Of a DNA stretch of 64,000 bases, positions 46,304-54,667 are shown piece by piece. The position numbers were made by a program, and so were the translations under genes. This stretch comes from Caballeronia jiangsuensis. GTDB lineage: Bacteria > Pseudomonadota > Gammaproteobacteria > Burkholderiales > Burkholderiaceae. The number at the start of each line of letters is the position of its first letter. Within the stretch, counting starts at the first letter, position 1. The stretch covers positions 1 to 64,000 of the forward strand of contig JFHF01000004.1 in the NCBI GenBank assembly GCA_000648925.1. Direction: 5' to 3'. Under the pieces are notes generated by a model. The model ran no database searches and was not told where the DNA came from. It was given only the letters and a program-made list of their open reading frames with translations.

Positions 46304-47785
46304 TCAGGCGGCCTGGCGCGTCTTCGCCAGTTCCGAATCGAGCGAATAGCTCGACAACATCGTGTCGACGAGACCCGTCGCGCGGCGCCAGTCGTAGCTG
46401 CGATACGCATGGCCCTTCGTCACGAAGGACGCGCCCGCATAGAACAGCTCATACTGGTTGTGACGCGAGGCGAACTCCGAGCCGACCGCGTCCCACGCGA
46501 GCTTGAAGAACTTCACACGTTCCTCCGCGCTGCAAATGGGCGACTTCTGCGTCTTCTCGATGATGCGTGCGAGGTCGGGGTTCTCGAAGTCGTGCACGCT
46601 CGAAGGCAGCATGATCATTCCGCCACCCGCGAGCTCGCGCAGCGTCGTGAGAATCTTCGAATAGAGCTGTTGCGTGAGCACCTGCGAGCTGTACAGCATG
46701 TTGCGGTCGGGCACGTAGTAACCGTTGACGACGCTGCCTTTCGCTTCCATGCCGTACACATAGGCTTCGACCATCGATGCTTCCGATGCGAGCTGCCCCA
46801 GCGTTTCGCGCACTTGCGGAAACGCATTCGTGCCGTTGATTTCCGAAATGCGCAGACCGAGGCCGACGAGAAAGCGCAGCTTCGTCATCAGGCGCACCTG
46901 ACATTGATAGTTCTGGTAGACGTGCGCGGGCGTCACATGAAACTGCTTCGCGCACATCGCCACATCGCCGGCGACGAAGATGCGTTCCCACGGCACCTTG
47001 ACGTCGTCGAAGTACAGCACCGCGTCGTTCTCGTCGTAGCGGCTCGACAGCGGGTTGTCGAACACGGATTGCGCGTGCTCCTCGTACGACTTGCGCGACA
47101 TCACCTTCATGCCCTTCGCGTTCATCGGAATCGCGAACGACAGCGCGTACATCTCGTCGCCTTCGCGCAGCGGCTGAATGCAGCTACAGAAGACTTCGTT
47201 CGCCATGATGCCGCTCGTCGCGAGCATCTTTGCGCCACGCACGGTGATGCCTTCCGCATCCTGATCGACGATGCCGACCGCCAGATATTTGTCCTCCTGC
47301 TCATGCGCCGACTTCGACTGGTTCGCCTGCGGATTGACGATCACGTAGGTTAGGAAGAGATCGTTGTCGCGGGCGTACTTGTAGTAGTCGCGCAGCGCGC
47401 CGGCGCGTGCCGGATCGTATTGCTCGAACAGATCGATGCCCATGACCATCCCCGAGATGCACGACGCGACGTGATCCGGCGAGCGGCCCATGAAACCGAA
47501 GTGCAGTTCCGTCCACGCTTCGAGCGCGATGCGCCGCTCGACGAGTTGCTCGTAAGAGGTCGGCAGCTCCCAGATGCGGCTCACGCGATTGCCCGAATCG
47601 GGCGATACGAACGTCATCTTCTCGACGTTTTCCGGACGCGCCTGGTAGTCGTACAGATTCGCGTAACTGCGAATCGAGTTGCGGAACGCGGGATGCGTGG
47701 TGACGTCGCCGACCGCCTTGCCGTCGAGATAGACCTGACGTCCGTCGCGCAATGACGCAATATGTTGAGTGCCGTTTTTGATCAT
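46304..47785 (-). CDS. 4-hydroxyphenylacetate 3-hydroxylase-type (HpaB family) FADH2 monooxygenase
   Basis: A 493-residue oxygenase component of the HpaB/PvcC two-component flavin-dependent family. N-terminal segment HIASLRDGRQVYLDGKAVGDV, then PTSYEQLVERRIALEAW, KMLATSGIMANEVFCS, FDDVKVPWERIFVAGD and RELAGGGMIMLPSS are family-typical. It uses FADH2 from the reductase encoded 32 bases upstream to hydroxylate an aromatic or N-containing ring. GGAG lies eight bases before the ATG; the frame continues upstream as shadow. No hpaA, hpaX or homoprotocatechuate genes are nearby, so 4-hydroxyphenylacetate need not be the substrate. Confidence 0.9.
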   Translation of the reverse strand: MIKNGTQHIASLRDGRQVYLDGKAVGDVTTHPAFRNSIRSYANLYDYQARPENVEKMTFVSPDSGNRVSRIWELPTSYEQLVERRIALEAWTELHFGFMGRSPDHVASCISGMVMGIDLFEQYDPARAGALRDYYKYARDNDLFLTYVIVNPQANQSKSAHEQEDKYLAVGIVDQDAEGITVRGAKMLATSGIMANEVFCSCIQPLREGDEMYALSFAIPMNAKGMKVMSRKSYEEHAQSVFDNPLSSRYDENDAVLYFDDVKVPWERIFVAGDVAMCAKQFHVTPAHVYQNYQCQVRLMTKLRFLVGLGLRISEINGTNAFPQVRETLGQLASEASMVEAYVYGMEAKGSVVNGYYVPDRNMLYSSQVLTQQLYSKILTTLRELAGGGMIMLPSSVHDFENPDLARIIEKTQKSPICSAEERVKFFKLAWDAVGSEFASRHNQYELFYAGASFVTKGHAYRSYDWRRATGLVDTMLSSYSLDSELAKTRQAA

Positions 47786-47817
47786 GATGTTCTCCAGAAA
47801 TGAGTTCGTCCGCCGTT

Positions 47818-48348
47818 TCAGGCCGACGCTGCTTGAACGCCGTTGAGCGTGTGATAGCGGCCGCCGAAGAAAATGAGCGGACGTCCTTGCGAGCGTGTTC
47901 GATGACGAATCACGCGGCCGACGAAGATCACGTGATCGCCGCCGTCGTATTGCGCATAGGGCTCGCATTCGAAGGTCGCGAGCGTGTCGGGAAGCAGGAC
48001 CGGCTCGCGGCACGGGTTCGTGGCGGCATCGCGCCAGCTCCACTTGTCGCCGTTGGCTTTCGCGAAGCGATTCGACATGTCCTGCTGCGATTCTTCGAGC
48101 ACGTTGACCGCGTAGCTGTTCGCCACGCACAGATCGGCGAGGCTCAGACTGCGGCGGTCCACCGAAAACAGAATCAGCGGCGGGTCGAGCGACACCGAAT
48201 TGAACGACGCGACCGTCATGCCGATCGGCGCGCCCTCATCTCTCGGCGCCGTGATGACCGCGACGCCCGTGGCGAACATGGACAATGCCGACCGGAACTG
48301 ACGCTGCGTTTCCGGATCGCTGCCCGGCCTTACGATGCTGTCCTTCAT
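47818..48348 (-). CDS. Flavin reductase (HpaC-like) partner of the monooxygenase
   Basis: A 176-residue flavin reductase-like protein with FRSALSMFATGVAVITAPRDEGAPIGMTVASFNSVSLDPPLI (residues 18-59; key ATGV and GMT-SFNSVSL-PP-I) and the C-terminal GRPLIFFGGRYHTL. It supplies reduced FAD to the adjacent HpaB-type oxygenase. AAGGAG lies eight bases before the ATG. It is the first gene of the ten-gene operon, so the promoter should lie between it and iscS, where an 8+8-base inverted repeat occurs (48394-48420). Confidence 0.92.
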   Translation of the reverse strand: MKDSIVRPGSDPETQRQFRSALSMFATGVAVITAPRDEGAPIGMTVASFNSVSLDPPLILFSVDRRSLSLADLCVANSYAVNVLEESQQDMSNRFAKANGDKWSWRDAATNPCREPVLLPDTLATFECEPYAQYDGGDHVIFVGRVIRHRTRSQGRPLIFFGGRYHTLNGVQAASA

Positions 48349-48393
48349 CTCGTTCTCCTTCGCGCCGCTGCTCGCGACGCCTTCATCGAACCC

Positions 48394-48420
48394 AACAAAG
48401 CGTTTGTTTTTAGCTTTGTT
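48394..48420. promoter_or_regulatory. Inverted-repeat operator candidate before the flavin reductase operon
   Basis: AACAAAGC (48394-48401) and GCTTTGTT (48413-48420) are perfect 8-base inverted arms with an 11-base gap, about 46 bases upstream of the flavin reductase start. A related half-site, AGCTTTGTATGA, recurs at 48485-48496, and AGCTTT again at 48425-48430. The surrounding 100 bases are the most AT-rich part of the region, as expected for a promoter. The binding protein is unknown. Confidence 0.5.
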
Positions 48421-48589
48421 TCATAGCTTTTATTACATGCCATCAGAACGAGCCGTTCAAGCTATCGTTTACCCTCGTCTAAAAAGCTTTGTATGAAAGA
48501 CAACCCTACTCGATGAATGGGTGTTGGCCCGAAGAAGCGAGTGTCCGGGCTACACTGCGGCCAACTTCCATTACGAGGGAACACGATCA

Positions 48590-49801
48590 ATGACTGCACG
48601 TCCCGTCTACATGGACTACAGCGCAACGACGCCGGTCGATCCGCGCGTGGTCGAGAAAATGATTCCGTACCTTTACGAGCGCTTCGGCAATCCCGCTTCG
48701 CGCAGCCACGCCTACGGCTGGGAAGCGGAAGAAGCAGTGGAGGATGCGCGCCGGCATGTCGCCGGTCTGCTGCGCGCGGACCCGCGGGAAATCGTCTGGA
48801 CTTCGGGCGCGACCGAAGGAAACAATCTCGCGATCAAGGGGGCGGCACACTTTTACAAGGTACGCGGCCGTCACATCGTGACGGTGAAAACCGAGCACAA
48901 GGCCGTGCTCGATACGTGCCGCGAACTGGAGCGGCACGGGTTCGACGTCACGTATCTGGATGTCGGGCACGACGGACTGCTCGACATCGCCGCGTTACGC
49001 GCGGCATTGCGCGCCGATACGGTCCTCGTCTCGGTCATGATGGTCAACAACGAAACCGGCGTGATACAGCCGGTCGCTGAAATCGGCGCGATGTGCCGGG
49101 AGAAAGGCATCGTGTTTCATTGCGACGCGGTGCAGGCGGCGGGCAAGATCGACATCGACGTCGCTGCACTCAACGTCGATCTGTTGACGGTGACCGCACA
49201 TAAGGTCTATGGCCCGAAAGGCATCGGCGCGCTGTATGTGCGGCGCAGGCCACGCGTGCGCATCGAGGCGCAGATGCACGGCGGCGGACACGAACGCGGC
49301 ATGCGCTCGGGCACGCTGCCGACGCATCAGATCGTCGGCATGGGCGAGGCGTTCCGGCTCGCGAAGGAAGAGATGGAAGCGGAAAGCCGACGCGTCGGTG
49401 CGTTGCGCGACCGGCTGCTTGCGGGGCTTCTGGAACTGGATGAAGTCTATGTCAACGGCGATCTGACACAGCGTATCGCGCACAATCTGAACGTCAGCTT
49501 CGCGTTTGTCGAAGGCGAGTCGCTCATCATGGGCATCAAGGGTGTCGCGGTGTCGTCGGGGTCGGCGTGCACGTCGGCGTCGCTGGAACCGTCATACGTA
49601 TTGCGCGCGCTCGGACGCAGCGATGAACTGGCGCACAGCTCGATTCGCTTCACGCTCGGACGTTTCACGACCGAAGCGGAAGTGGACCAGGTGATCCGGC
49701 AGGTTCAGGAGACCGTGATCAGGCTGCGCGCGCTGAGCCCGCTGTGGGACATGCATCTCGAAGGGGTCGATCCGAACTCGATTCAATGGGCCGCGCACTA
49801 G
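48590..49801 (+). CDS. iscS: Cysteine desulfurase, IscS type
   Basis: A 403-residue PLP enzyme that removes sulfur from cysteine as a protein persulfide. The PLP lysine is K205 ([10 protein letters not shown]) and the persulfide cysteine is C327 ([13 protein letters not shown]), almost the numbering of E. coli IscS. The C-terminus [21 protein letters not shown] (last 21 residues; key SPLWDM and SIQWA) is the conserved tail that contacts IscU. No iscR, iscU, hscA or fdx gene adjoins it, so it is an orphan here, possibly a second copy. GAGGGA precedes the ATG; the frame upstream is not IscS-like. Confidence 0.92.
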   Translation: MTARPVYMDYSATTPVDPRVVEKMIPYLYERFGNPASRSHAYGWEAEEAVEDARRHVAGLLRADPREIVWTSGATEGNNLAIKGAAHFYKVRGRHIVTVKTEHKAVLDTCRELERHGFDVTYLDVGHDGLLDIAALRAALRADTVLVSVMMVNNETGVIQPVAEIGAMCREKGIVFHCDAVQAAGKIDIDVAALNVDLLTVTAHKVYGPKGIGALYVRRRPRVRIEAQMHGGGHERGMRSGTLPTHQIVGMGEAFRLAKEEMEAESRRVGALRDRLLAGLLELDEVYVNGDLTQRIAHNLNVSFAFVEGESLIMGIKGVAVSSGSACTSASLEPSYVLRALGRSDELAHSSIRFTLGRFTTEAEVDQVIRQVQETVIRLRALSPLWDMHLEGVDPNSIQWAAH

Positions 49802-49821
49802 TCATGCCGTGCGCCGCGCGG

Positions 49822-50364
49822 TCACGACTTTTCCTGTCGCGCAATCAGATGCGACAGATCGAGCGTCGCGCGGTCGCCATTGGCGACGAGCCTGTCGACG
49901 ACCGAGCACAGCGCCCTGAATTCGGTCTTCGTCACGCCTTCGAACAGCACGTTGTTGATGTGCTGCTGCGTCGCGGCCAGTTCGCGAAGCAGCTTCACGC
50001 CGTTCGATGTCACGGTAAGGCGCATCTTGCGCTTGTCGTGCGGGTCCGAGCGCTTGTCGATATAGCCGAGCTTCTTGAGCTTGCCCGTTTCGATGGTGAC
50101 GAACGCCCCGCTCAGATGCAGATGGTCCGCGAGCCGGTTCACCGTGACCGACTCGCCGTGCGAGAGATGCGACACGGAGACGAGCAGCGAATACTGGATG
50201 CCGGTCAGGCCGATAAGCGTGCCGAAGCCGTCGCGCACGGACAAAAGCCGCGCCGCGAACGGCAGGAGACCATTGATCAGATGGCGGAATTCCGTGTCTG
50301 TCCCGTCGACGAGGCACGCTGGATTGGTAATCGTCAGAGCGGATTCGTCGATCTGTTTCGGCAT
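49822..50364 (-). CDS. MarR-family transcriptional regulator
   Basis: A 180-residue MarR repressor with winged-helix DNA-binding core (about 65-125: VTVNRLADHLHLSGAFVTIETGKLKKLGYIDKRSDPHDKRKMRL, residues quoted in part as VTVNRLADHLHLSG; wing DPHDKRK). An in-frame TTG nine bases earlier is possible, but GGGAG spacing favours the ATG. It is divergent from the SnoaL-like gene, and a perfect 17-base palindrome sits between them, so it most likely controls both. It is convergent with iscS. Confidence 0.9.
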   Translation of the reverse strand: MPKQIDESALTITNPACLVDGTDTEFRHLINGLLPFAARLLSVRDGFGTLIGLTGIQYSLLVSVSHLSHGESVTVNRLADHLHLSGAFVTIETGKLKKLGYIDKRSDPHDKRKMRLTVTSNGVKLLRELAATQQHINNVLFEGVTKTEFRALCSVVDRLVANGDRATLDLSHLIARQEKS

Positions 50365-50393
50365 GACACTCAAACTCCCGTATGCTAATTCAG

Positions 50394-50410
50394 TTACCTT
50401 TTAAAGGTAA
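50394..50410. promoter_or_regulatory. Perfect palindrome, likely MarR operator
   Basis: TTACCTTTTAAAGGTAA is a perfect 17-base palindrome (8-base arms, one central base), 29 bases upstream of the marR start and 34 bases upstream of the SnoaL-like start. MarR proteins typically bind such 15-20 base symmetric AT-rich sites. The position would block transcription in both directions. Confidence 0.7.
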
Positions 50411-50444
50411 TTATACGGCAAAGCTTAACAAACGAGATTCAGCC

Positions 50445-51026
50445 ATGCACCCTGCAATTTCGACATCTTCCGTGCGCGCGCTTCTGGAATGCTATATCCG
50501 TGCAAAGGACGAGAACCATCCCGCGTTGATCTTCGATTGCTTCGCCGGCGATGCCGAGCTGACGTTTTCGATCGCAACCGATGCAATCGACTTTCCCCGC
50601 AGCGTGAGCGGCGCATCCGCGATCGCGAAGACGCTCGTCGCCGATTTCGGCGAACGGTTCGACCGGTGCCGCACGTATTACGTCTGCACCGCGCCCGAAC
50701 CGGATGGCGACGGCATCTGCACGATGCCGTGGCTCGTCGCGATGCGGCAGAAGGACAATGAAGCGCTGCGGCTCGGCAAGGGCACGTACACGTGGCGCAT
50801 TGCGCGCATGGCCGATGGGTCCGCGCGAATCGCCGGGCTGCATATCGCCATCGAGCGGATGGACGTGATCGACGATCCGGGCGCGGTGAAACTTCAGGAG
50901 TTGCAGGACTCGCTGAATTATCCGTGGCTGGCGGAAGCCACGTTGGCGCAGCGCGCGGCATCGCTACTGGCAAGGTATCCCGATTCCGCGCTTGCGGCCG
51001 CCATGCAGCATCATGTCCTGCGATGA
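50445..51026 (+). CDS. SnoaL-like / NTF2-fold protein
   Basis: A 193-residue cytoplasmic protein that looks like the NTF2/SnoaL fold: RALLECYIRAKDENHPALIFDCFAGDAELTFS (about 9-40), the DFPRSVSGASAIAKTLVADFG segment, and beta strands TYTWRIARMADGSARIAGLHIAIERMD. A C-terminal helical extension of about 50 residues follows. The fold is used by ring-opening enzymes, isomerases and binding proteins, so no reaction can be assigned. It is divergent from and probably repressed by the MarR protein. The weak CGAGA sequence is the only visible ribosome-binding site. Confidence 0.68.
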   Translation: MHPAISTSSVRALLECYIRAKDENHPALIFDCFAGDAELTFSIATDAIDFPRSVSGASAIAKTLVADFGERFDRCRTYYVCTAPEPDGDGICTMPWLVAMRQKDNEALRLGKGTYTWRIARMADGSARIAGLHIAIERMDVIDDPGAVKLQELQDSLNYPWLAEATLAQRAASLLARYPDSALAAAMQHHVLR

Positions 51027-51039
51027 ACGACAGGCGCCC

Positions 51040-52353
51040 TCAACGGTTCACCACATCCGCCGGAACCCAACGCAGAATCATCATCGACGCGATCAGCAGG
51101 CAGCCCGATACGACCATCAGCCCGACGGCGAGCGAATGCGTCGTTCCATGCAGCCAGCCGAGCAGCGCCGGCCCGACGAAGCTCGCGAGGTTGCCCGTCG
51201 AATTGATCAGCGCAATGCCCGCCGCCGCACCCGCGCCGCCGAGAAACGACGAAGGCAGCGCCCAGAACATCGGCAGCGATGTGATGATGCTCGCGGTCGC
51301 GATGGTGAGGCCGATCATCGCGATCAGCGGTTCGTGGCCGCCGAACGCGCACAGCAGGAAGCCGGGAACCGAGAGCAGCACGGGCACGACCGCATGCCAG
51401 CGGCGCTCGCGCATCCGGTCCGAACTGCGTCCCGCGTAGATCATGCCGATGAGCGCGGCAAGATAGGGAATCGTCGCGAGCAGGCCGATCATCAGCGGGT
51501 CCTTCACGCCTGAGTTACGGATAATCGTCGGCTGAAAGAAGCCGATCGTGCTCGTGCCCATCACGATGAAAAAGAGGATCGCGCACAGCAACCAGACGCG
51601 GCCGCCCGTGAGGCCATAGCGAATCGACGTATGCGTGCGTGAGGCCGCATCGGCTGCGATCTCGGCGCTCGCGACGGCGCGTTCGCCGGCATCGAGCCAG
51701 CGCGCATCGGCGACCTTGTCGGTCAGAAAAAAGTACACCACGAGCCCGAGCAACGCGGCGGGTGCGGCTTCCAGAAGAAACAGCCATTGCCACGCGGCCA
51801 TGCCGTGCCAGCCGTTCATCGCGTGAAGAATGTAGCCGGAGACCGCGCCGCCGATGATGCCCGACACAGGGTTGCCTGCCATCAGAATCGCCACCATCCT
51901 GCCGCGCCGATGCGCCGGAAACCACTGGCTCAGATAGAGCAGAATGCCCGGCAGGAATCCGGCTTCGGCGACACCCAGCAGAAAGCGCAACACGTAGAAC
52001 TGCGTGGTCGAGTGCGTCCACGCCATCGCCGCCGACATGATCGCCCACGTCACCATGATGCGTCCGATCCAGCGCCGCGCACCCACGCGATGCAGGATCA
52101 GATTGCTCGGCACCTCGGCCATAAAATAGCCGATGAAGAAGATGCCCGCGCCGATGCCGTACGCGGCATCGCTGAAACCGAGATCGTTCAGCATCGTCAG
52201 CTTGGCGAAGCCGACGTTCACGCGATCGAGATACGCCACCACGTAGCAGATGAACAGCAACGGCATGAAGCGCCACGCGATCTTGCGAAAGACGGCATCG
52301 CCCGAGCGCGCGTTTTCTGCGGGCAGCGTGCCCGCGTTCAGGTCCAGATCCAT
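51040..52353 (-). CDS. MFS transporter, anion:cation symporter (ACS) type
   Basis: A 437-residue permease with about 12 hydrophobic segments. FICYVVAYLDRVNVGFAKLTM near residue 40 is the ACS-family first-helix signature (D-R-x-N-V), followed by FFIGYFMAEVPSNLIL and RRGRMVAILMAGNPVSG. ACS members import tartrate, phthalate, vanillate-type aromatic acids or sugar acids. AAGGAG precedes the chosen ATG by eight bases. It is the last gene of the acyl-CoA operon, so an aromatic or branched organic acid is the likely cargo. Confidence 0.88.
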   Translation of the reverse strand: MDLDLNAGTLPAENARSGDAVFRKIAWRFMPLLFICYVVAYLDRVNVGFAKLTMLNDLGFSDAAYGIGAGIFFIGYFMAEVPSNLILHRVGARRWIGRIMVTWAIMSAAMAWTHSTTQFYVLRFLLGVAEAGFLPGILLYLSQWFPAHRRGRMVAILMAGNPVSGIIGGAVSGYILHAMNGWHGMAAWQWLFLLEAAPAALLGLVVYFFLTDKVADARWLDAGERAVASAEIAADAASRTHTSIRYGLTGGRVWLLCAILFFIVMGTSTIGFFQPTIIRNSGVKDPLMIGLLATIPYLAALIGMIYAGRSSDRMRERRWHAVVPVLLSVPGFLLCAFGGHEPLIAMIGLTIATASIITSLPMFWALPSSFLGGAGAAAGIALINSTGNLASFVGPALLGWLHGTTHSLAVGLMVVSGCLLIASMMILRWVPADVVNR

Positions 52354-52407
52354 TTTCGTGTCTCCTTGGTTGGCTCTGTCGGCCATGATCGTGTCGGATG
52401 TTCGCGT

Positions 52408-53226
52408 TCAGGCGCCGGTGAATCGCGCCGGACGACGTTCGATGAAATGCGCCACGCCTTCCGTGAAATCCTCGCTCTGGATGCTGTAGAACATCTCGCG
52501 ATTCGCTAGCTTGATGGCTTCGCCGAGCGTCTGAAACGGCGCCTCGCCAAGCTGCTGTTTCATGATTCGGATCGAGCGCGGCGAGACGTTCGTCGCGAGA
52601 TCGTCGGCGTAGGCGATCGCTTCGGCAAGCAGATCGTCGTGCGGGACGATGCGCTCGACAAGACGCATCGCGAGCGCTTCGTCCGCGCTCACCTTGCGCG
52701 CGGAGTAAAGCATGTCGGCCGCATGGCCCGGCCCGACGACGCGCGGCAGCATCCACGCGATGCCATGCTCGGCGATCAATCCGCGCTTCGCGAACGCCGT
52801 CGAGAAAATGGCCTTGTCGCTGGCGAAACGGATATCGCTGTAGAGCGCGAACACGAGGCCGAGCCCGGCGGCCGCGCCGTTGATCGCACTGATGACCGGC
52901 TTCTTCACGCCCATGAAATACGAATAGCGGCTCTGAAAATCGGCGCGGCGGTTCATGTCGTAGGGACGCATCCATTCGGCCGCGCGAATGTCTTCGGGCG
53001 GCAGGACTTCGAGTTCGGCGATATCCATGCCCGCGCAGAACGCGCGCCCGTTGCCCGTCAACACAATGGCGCGCACGGCGTCGTTCCGGTCGAGCGTATC
53101 GAAGGCGTCGCGCAATTGCGCTTCCATAACTTTGGTCAATGCATTCATCTTGTCCGGACGATTGAACGGTACGACCGCGACCTGCTCACGCGCGCCCGCG
53201 CGGGTGATGTCGATTTGCTGATCCAT
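52408..53226 (-). CDS. Enoyl-CoA hydratase/isomerase family protein, lacking both hydratase glutamates
   Basis: A 272-residue crotonase-fold protein with the oxyanion-hole segments FCAGMDIAE and NGAAAGLGLVFALYSDIRFAS. By alignment with crotonase, the position of Glu144 is Val (GLGLVFAL) and that of Glu164 is Phe (FSTAFAKRG). It belongs to the RGLIAEHG subgroup and keeps a Glu in that motif, which could serve in a different reaction. AGGAG lies nine bases before the ATG. It is co-transcribed with an ALDH, a second crotonase and an acyl-CoA ligase. Confidence 0.87.
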   Translation of the reverse strand: MDQQIDITRAGAREQVAVVPFNRPDKMNALTKVMEAQLRDAFDTLDRNDAVRAIVLTGNGRAFCAGMDIAELEVLPPEDIRAAEWMRPYDMNRRADFQSRYSYFMGVKKPVISAINGAAAGLGLVFALYSDIRFASDKAIFSTAFAKRGLIAEHGIAWMLPRVVGPGHAADMLYSARKVSADEALAMRLVERIVPHDDLLAEAIAYADDLATNVSPRSIRIMKQQLGEAPFQTLGEAIKLANREMFYSIQSEDFTEGVAHFIERRPARFTGA

Positions 53227-53248
53227 CTTCGTATTCTCCTGAATCATG

Positions 53249-54667
53249 TCATTGCGCGAGCTGAATGGCGCGAAGCTCGACGAATTCCTCGATGCCGAAC
53301 GCGCCGCCCTCGCGTCCGATGCCCGATGCCCCGAAGCCGCCGAATGGCGCGAGCGCGTTGAACGGCGCGCCGTTGATATCGATCTGGCCTGCCCTCATGC
53401 GTCGCGCGACGCGTTGCGCATGTTCCGCCGATGCGCTCCATACCGCGCCCGCGAGTCCGTACGCCGTGCCGTTGGCGAGCGCGACGGCTTCGTCTTCGGT
53501 CGAATACGTCTGCACCGCGAGCACCGGACCGAAGACTTCTTCCTGCGCGAGCTCCGCGCCGATCGGCACGCGGCCGAAGATCGCCGGCGCGACGAAATAG
53601 CCTTGCTGCGGAACATCCGGTTTCACGTCGATGGCGATATCGTCATGGCCTGCCTGTTCGGCGCGCGCGATATACGCCTGCACTCGCCGCCGATGTTCCG
53701 CCGAGACGAGCGGCCCGATGCGCGAATCGGCATCGCGCGGATCGCCGGCGCGCAGCTTCGCGACACCTTGCCGAAGCTGCTCGCGATACGCCGCATACTG
53801 CGCTTCGGGCACGATGAGCCGCGTGATCGCGCTGCATGTCTGCCCCGAGTTGAGCATGCACGAGGACAGCGCGTGCTTCACGACCATCGCCTGATCCGCG
53901 TCGGGCAGCGCGATGCTCGCCGACTTGCCGCCGAGTTCGAGCGCCACGCGCTTGAGTTCCGCGCCGGCGGTCGCCGCGATCTGTTTGCCGGCCACCGTCG
54001 ATCCCGTGAACGAGACCATGTCGATGCCCGGATGCGCGACGAGCGCTGCTCCGGTCGCGCGATCGCCGTGGACGATATTCAGCACGCCGCGCGGCAGCCG
54101 CGCTTCGAGCACGGCCTCGCACAATGCGCCGACGACGCCCGGCGCCAGTTCCGACGGCTTCAGCACGACACAGCAACCAGCGGCGAGCGCGGCCGCCAGC
54201 TTCGCCGTGATCTGATGCAGCGGATAATTCCACGGCGTGATCGCGGCGACGACACCGACCGGTTCCTTCGTGATCACCGAATGCGCGACGCGCATTTGCG
54301 CGAGCGCATCCCCAGCCAGCGACGCCGCCGCGCGCCACGCCGCGATCGGCGCCTGCACCTGGATGCGTCGCGCGAGCTTGAGCGGCATGCCGACTTCGGC
54401 GACGACGGCATCGGCCATGCGATCGGAACGGGCTTCGAGCGCATCGGCGATGGCGCGCAGATAGCTCGCGCGTTCATCGACCGACGTGTTCGCCCAGTGC
54501 GGAAACGCCTTGCGCGCCGCAACGACCGCGGCATCGACTTCGGACGCGCTGCCATGCGCCACGCTCGCAATTGGCGCTTCCGTCGTGGAATCGTGGATGG
54601 TCGTCGTGGCCGCGCTCGTTGCAGTGCGCATGTCGCCGTCGATCAGATGCTGGTTGTAGTGGATCAT
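53249..54667 (-). CDS. Aldehyde dehydrogenase
   Basis: A 472-residue NAD(P)-dependent ALDH. Catalytic Cys is in NSGQTCSA and the general base Glu in LELGGKSA; ITPWNYP and FTGSTVAGK are the cofactor-site segments. Its start overlaps the stop of the second crotonase gene as ATGA, and AGGAG lies nine bases upstream, which rejects a 20-residue longer form. In a ferulate-like scheme it would oxidise the aromatic aldehyde released by a hydratase-lyase. Confidence 0.92.
   Translation of the reverse strand: MIHYNQHLIDGDMRTATSAATTTIHDSTTEAPIASVAHGSASEVDAAVVAARKAFPHWANTSVDERASYLRAIADALEARSDRMADAVVAEVGMPLKLARRIQVQAPIAAWRAAASLAGDALAQMRVAHSVITKEPVGVVAAITPWNYPLHQITAKLAAALAAGCCVVLKPSELAPGVVGALCEAVLEARLPRGVLNIVHGDRATGAALVAHPGIDMVSFTGSTVAGKQIAATAGAELKRVALELGGKSASIALPDADQAMVVKHALSSCMLNSGQTCSAITRLIVPEAQYAAYREQLRQGVAKLRAGDPRDADSRIGPLVSAEHRRRVQAYIARAEQAGHDDIAIDVKPDVPQQGYFVAPAIFGRVPIGAELAQEEVFGPVLAVQTYSTEDEAVALANGTAYGLAGAVWSASAEHAQRVARRMRAGQIDINGAPFNALAPFGGFGASGIGREGGAFGIEEFVELRAIQLAQ

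Noticed and set aside
46304..48348. Assignment of the monooxygenase and reductase as hpaBC for 4-hydroxyphenylacetate
   Set aside because: Family membership is clear, but none of the homoprotocatechuate genes or hpaA/hpaX are nearby and the operon holds an amidase and an ABC importer instead.
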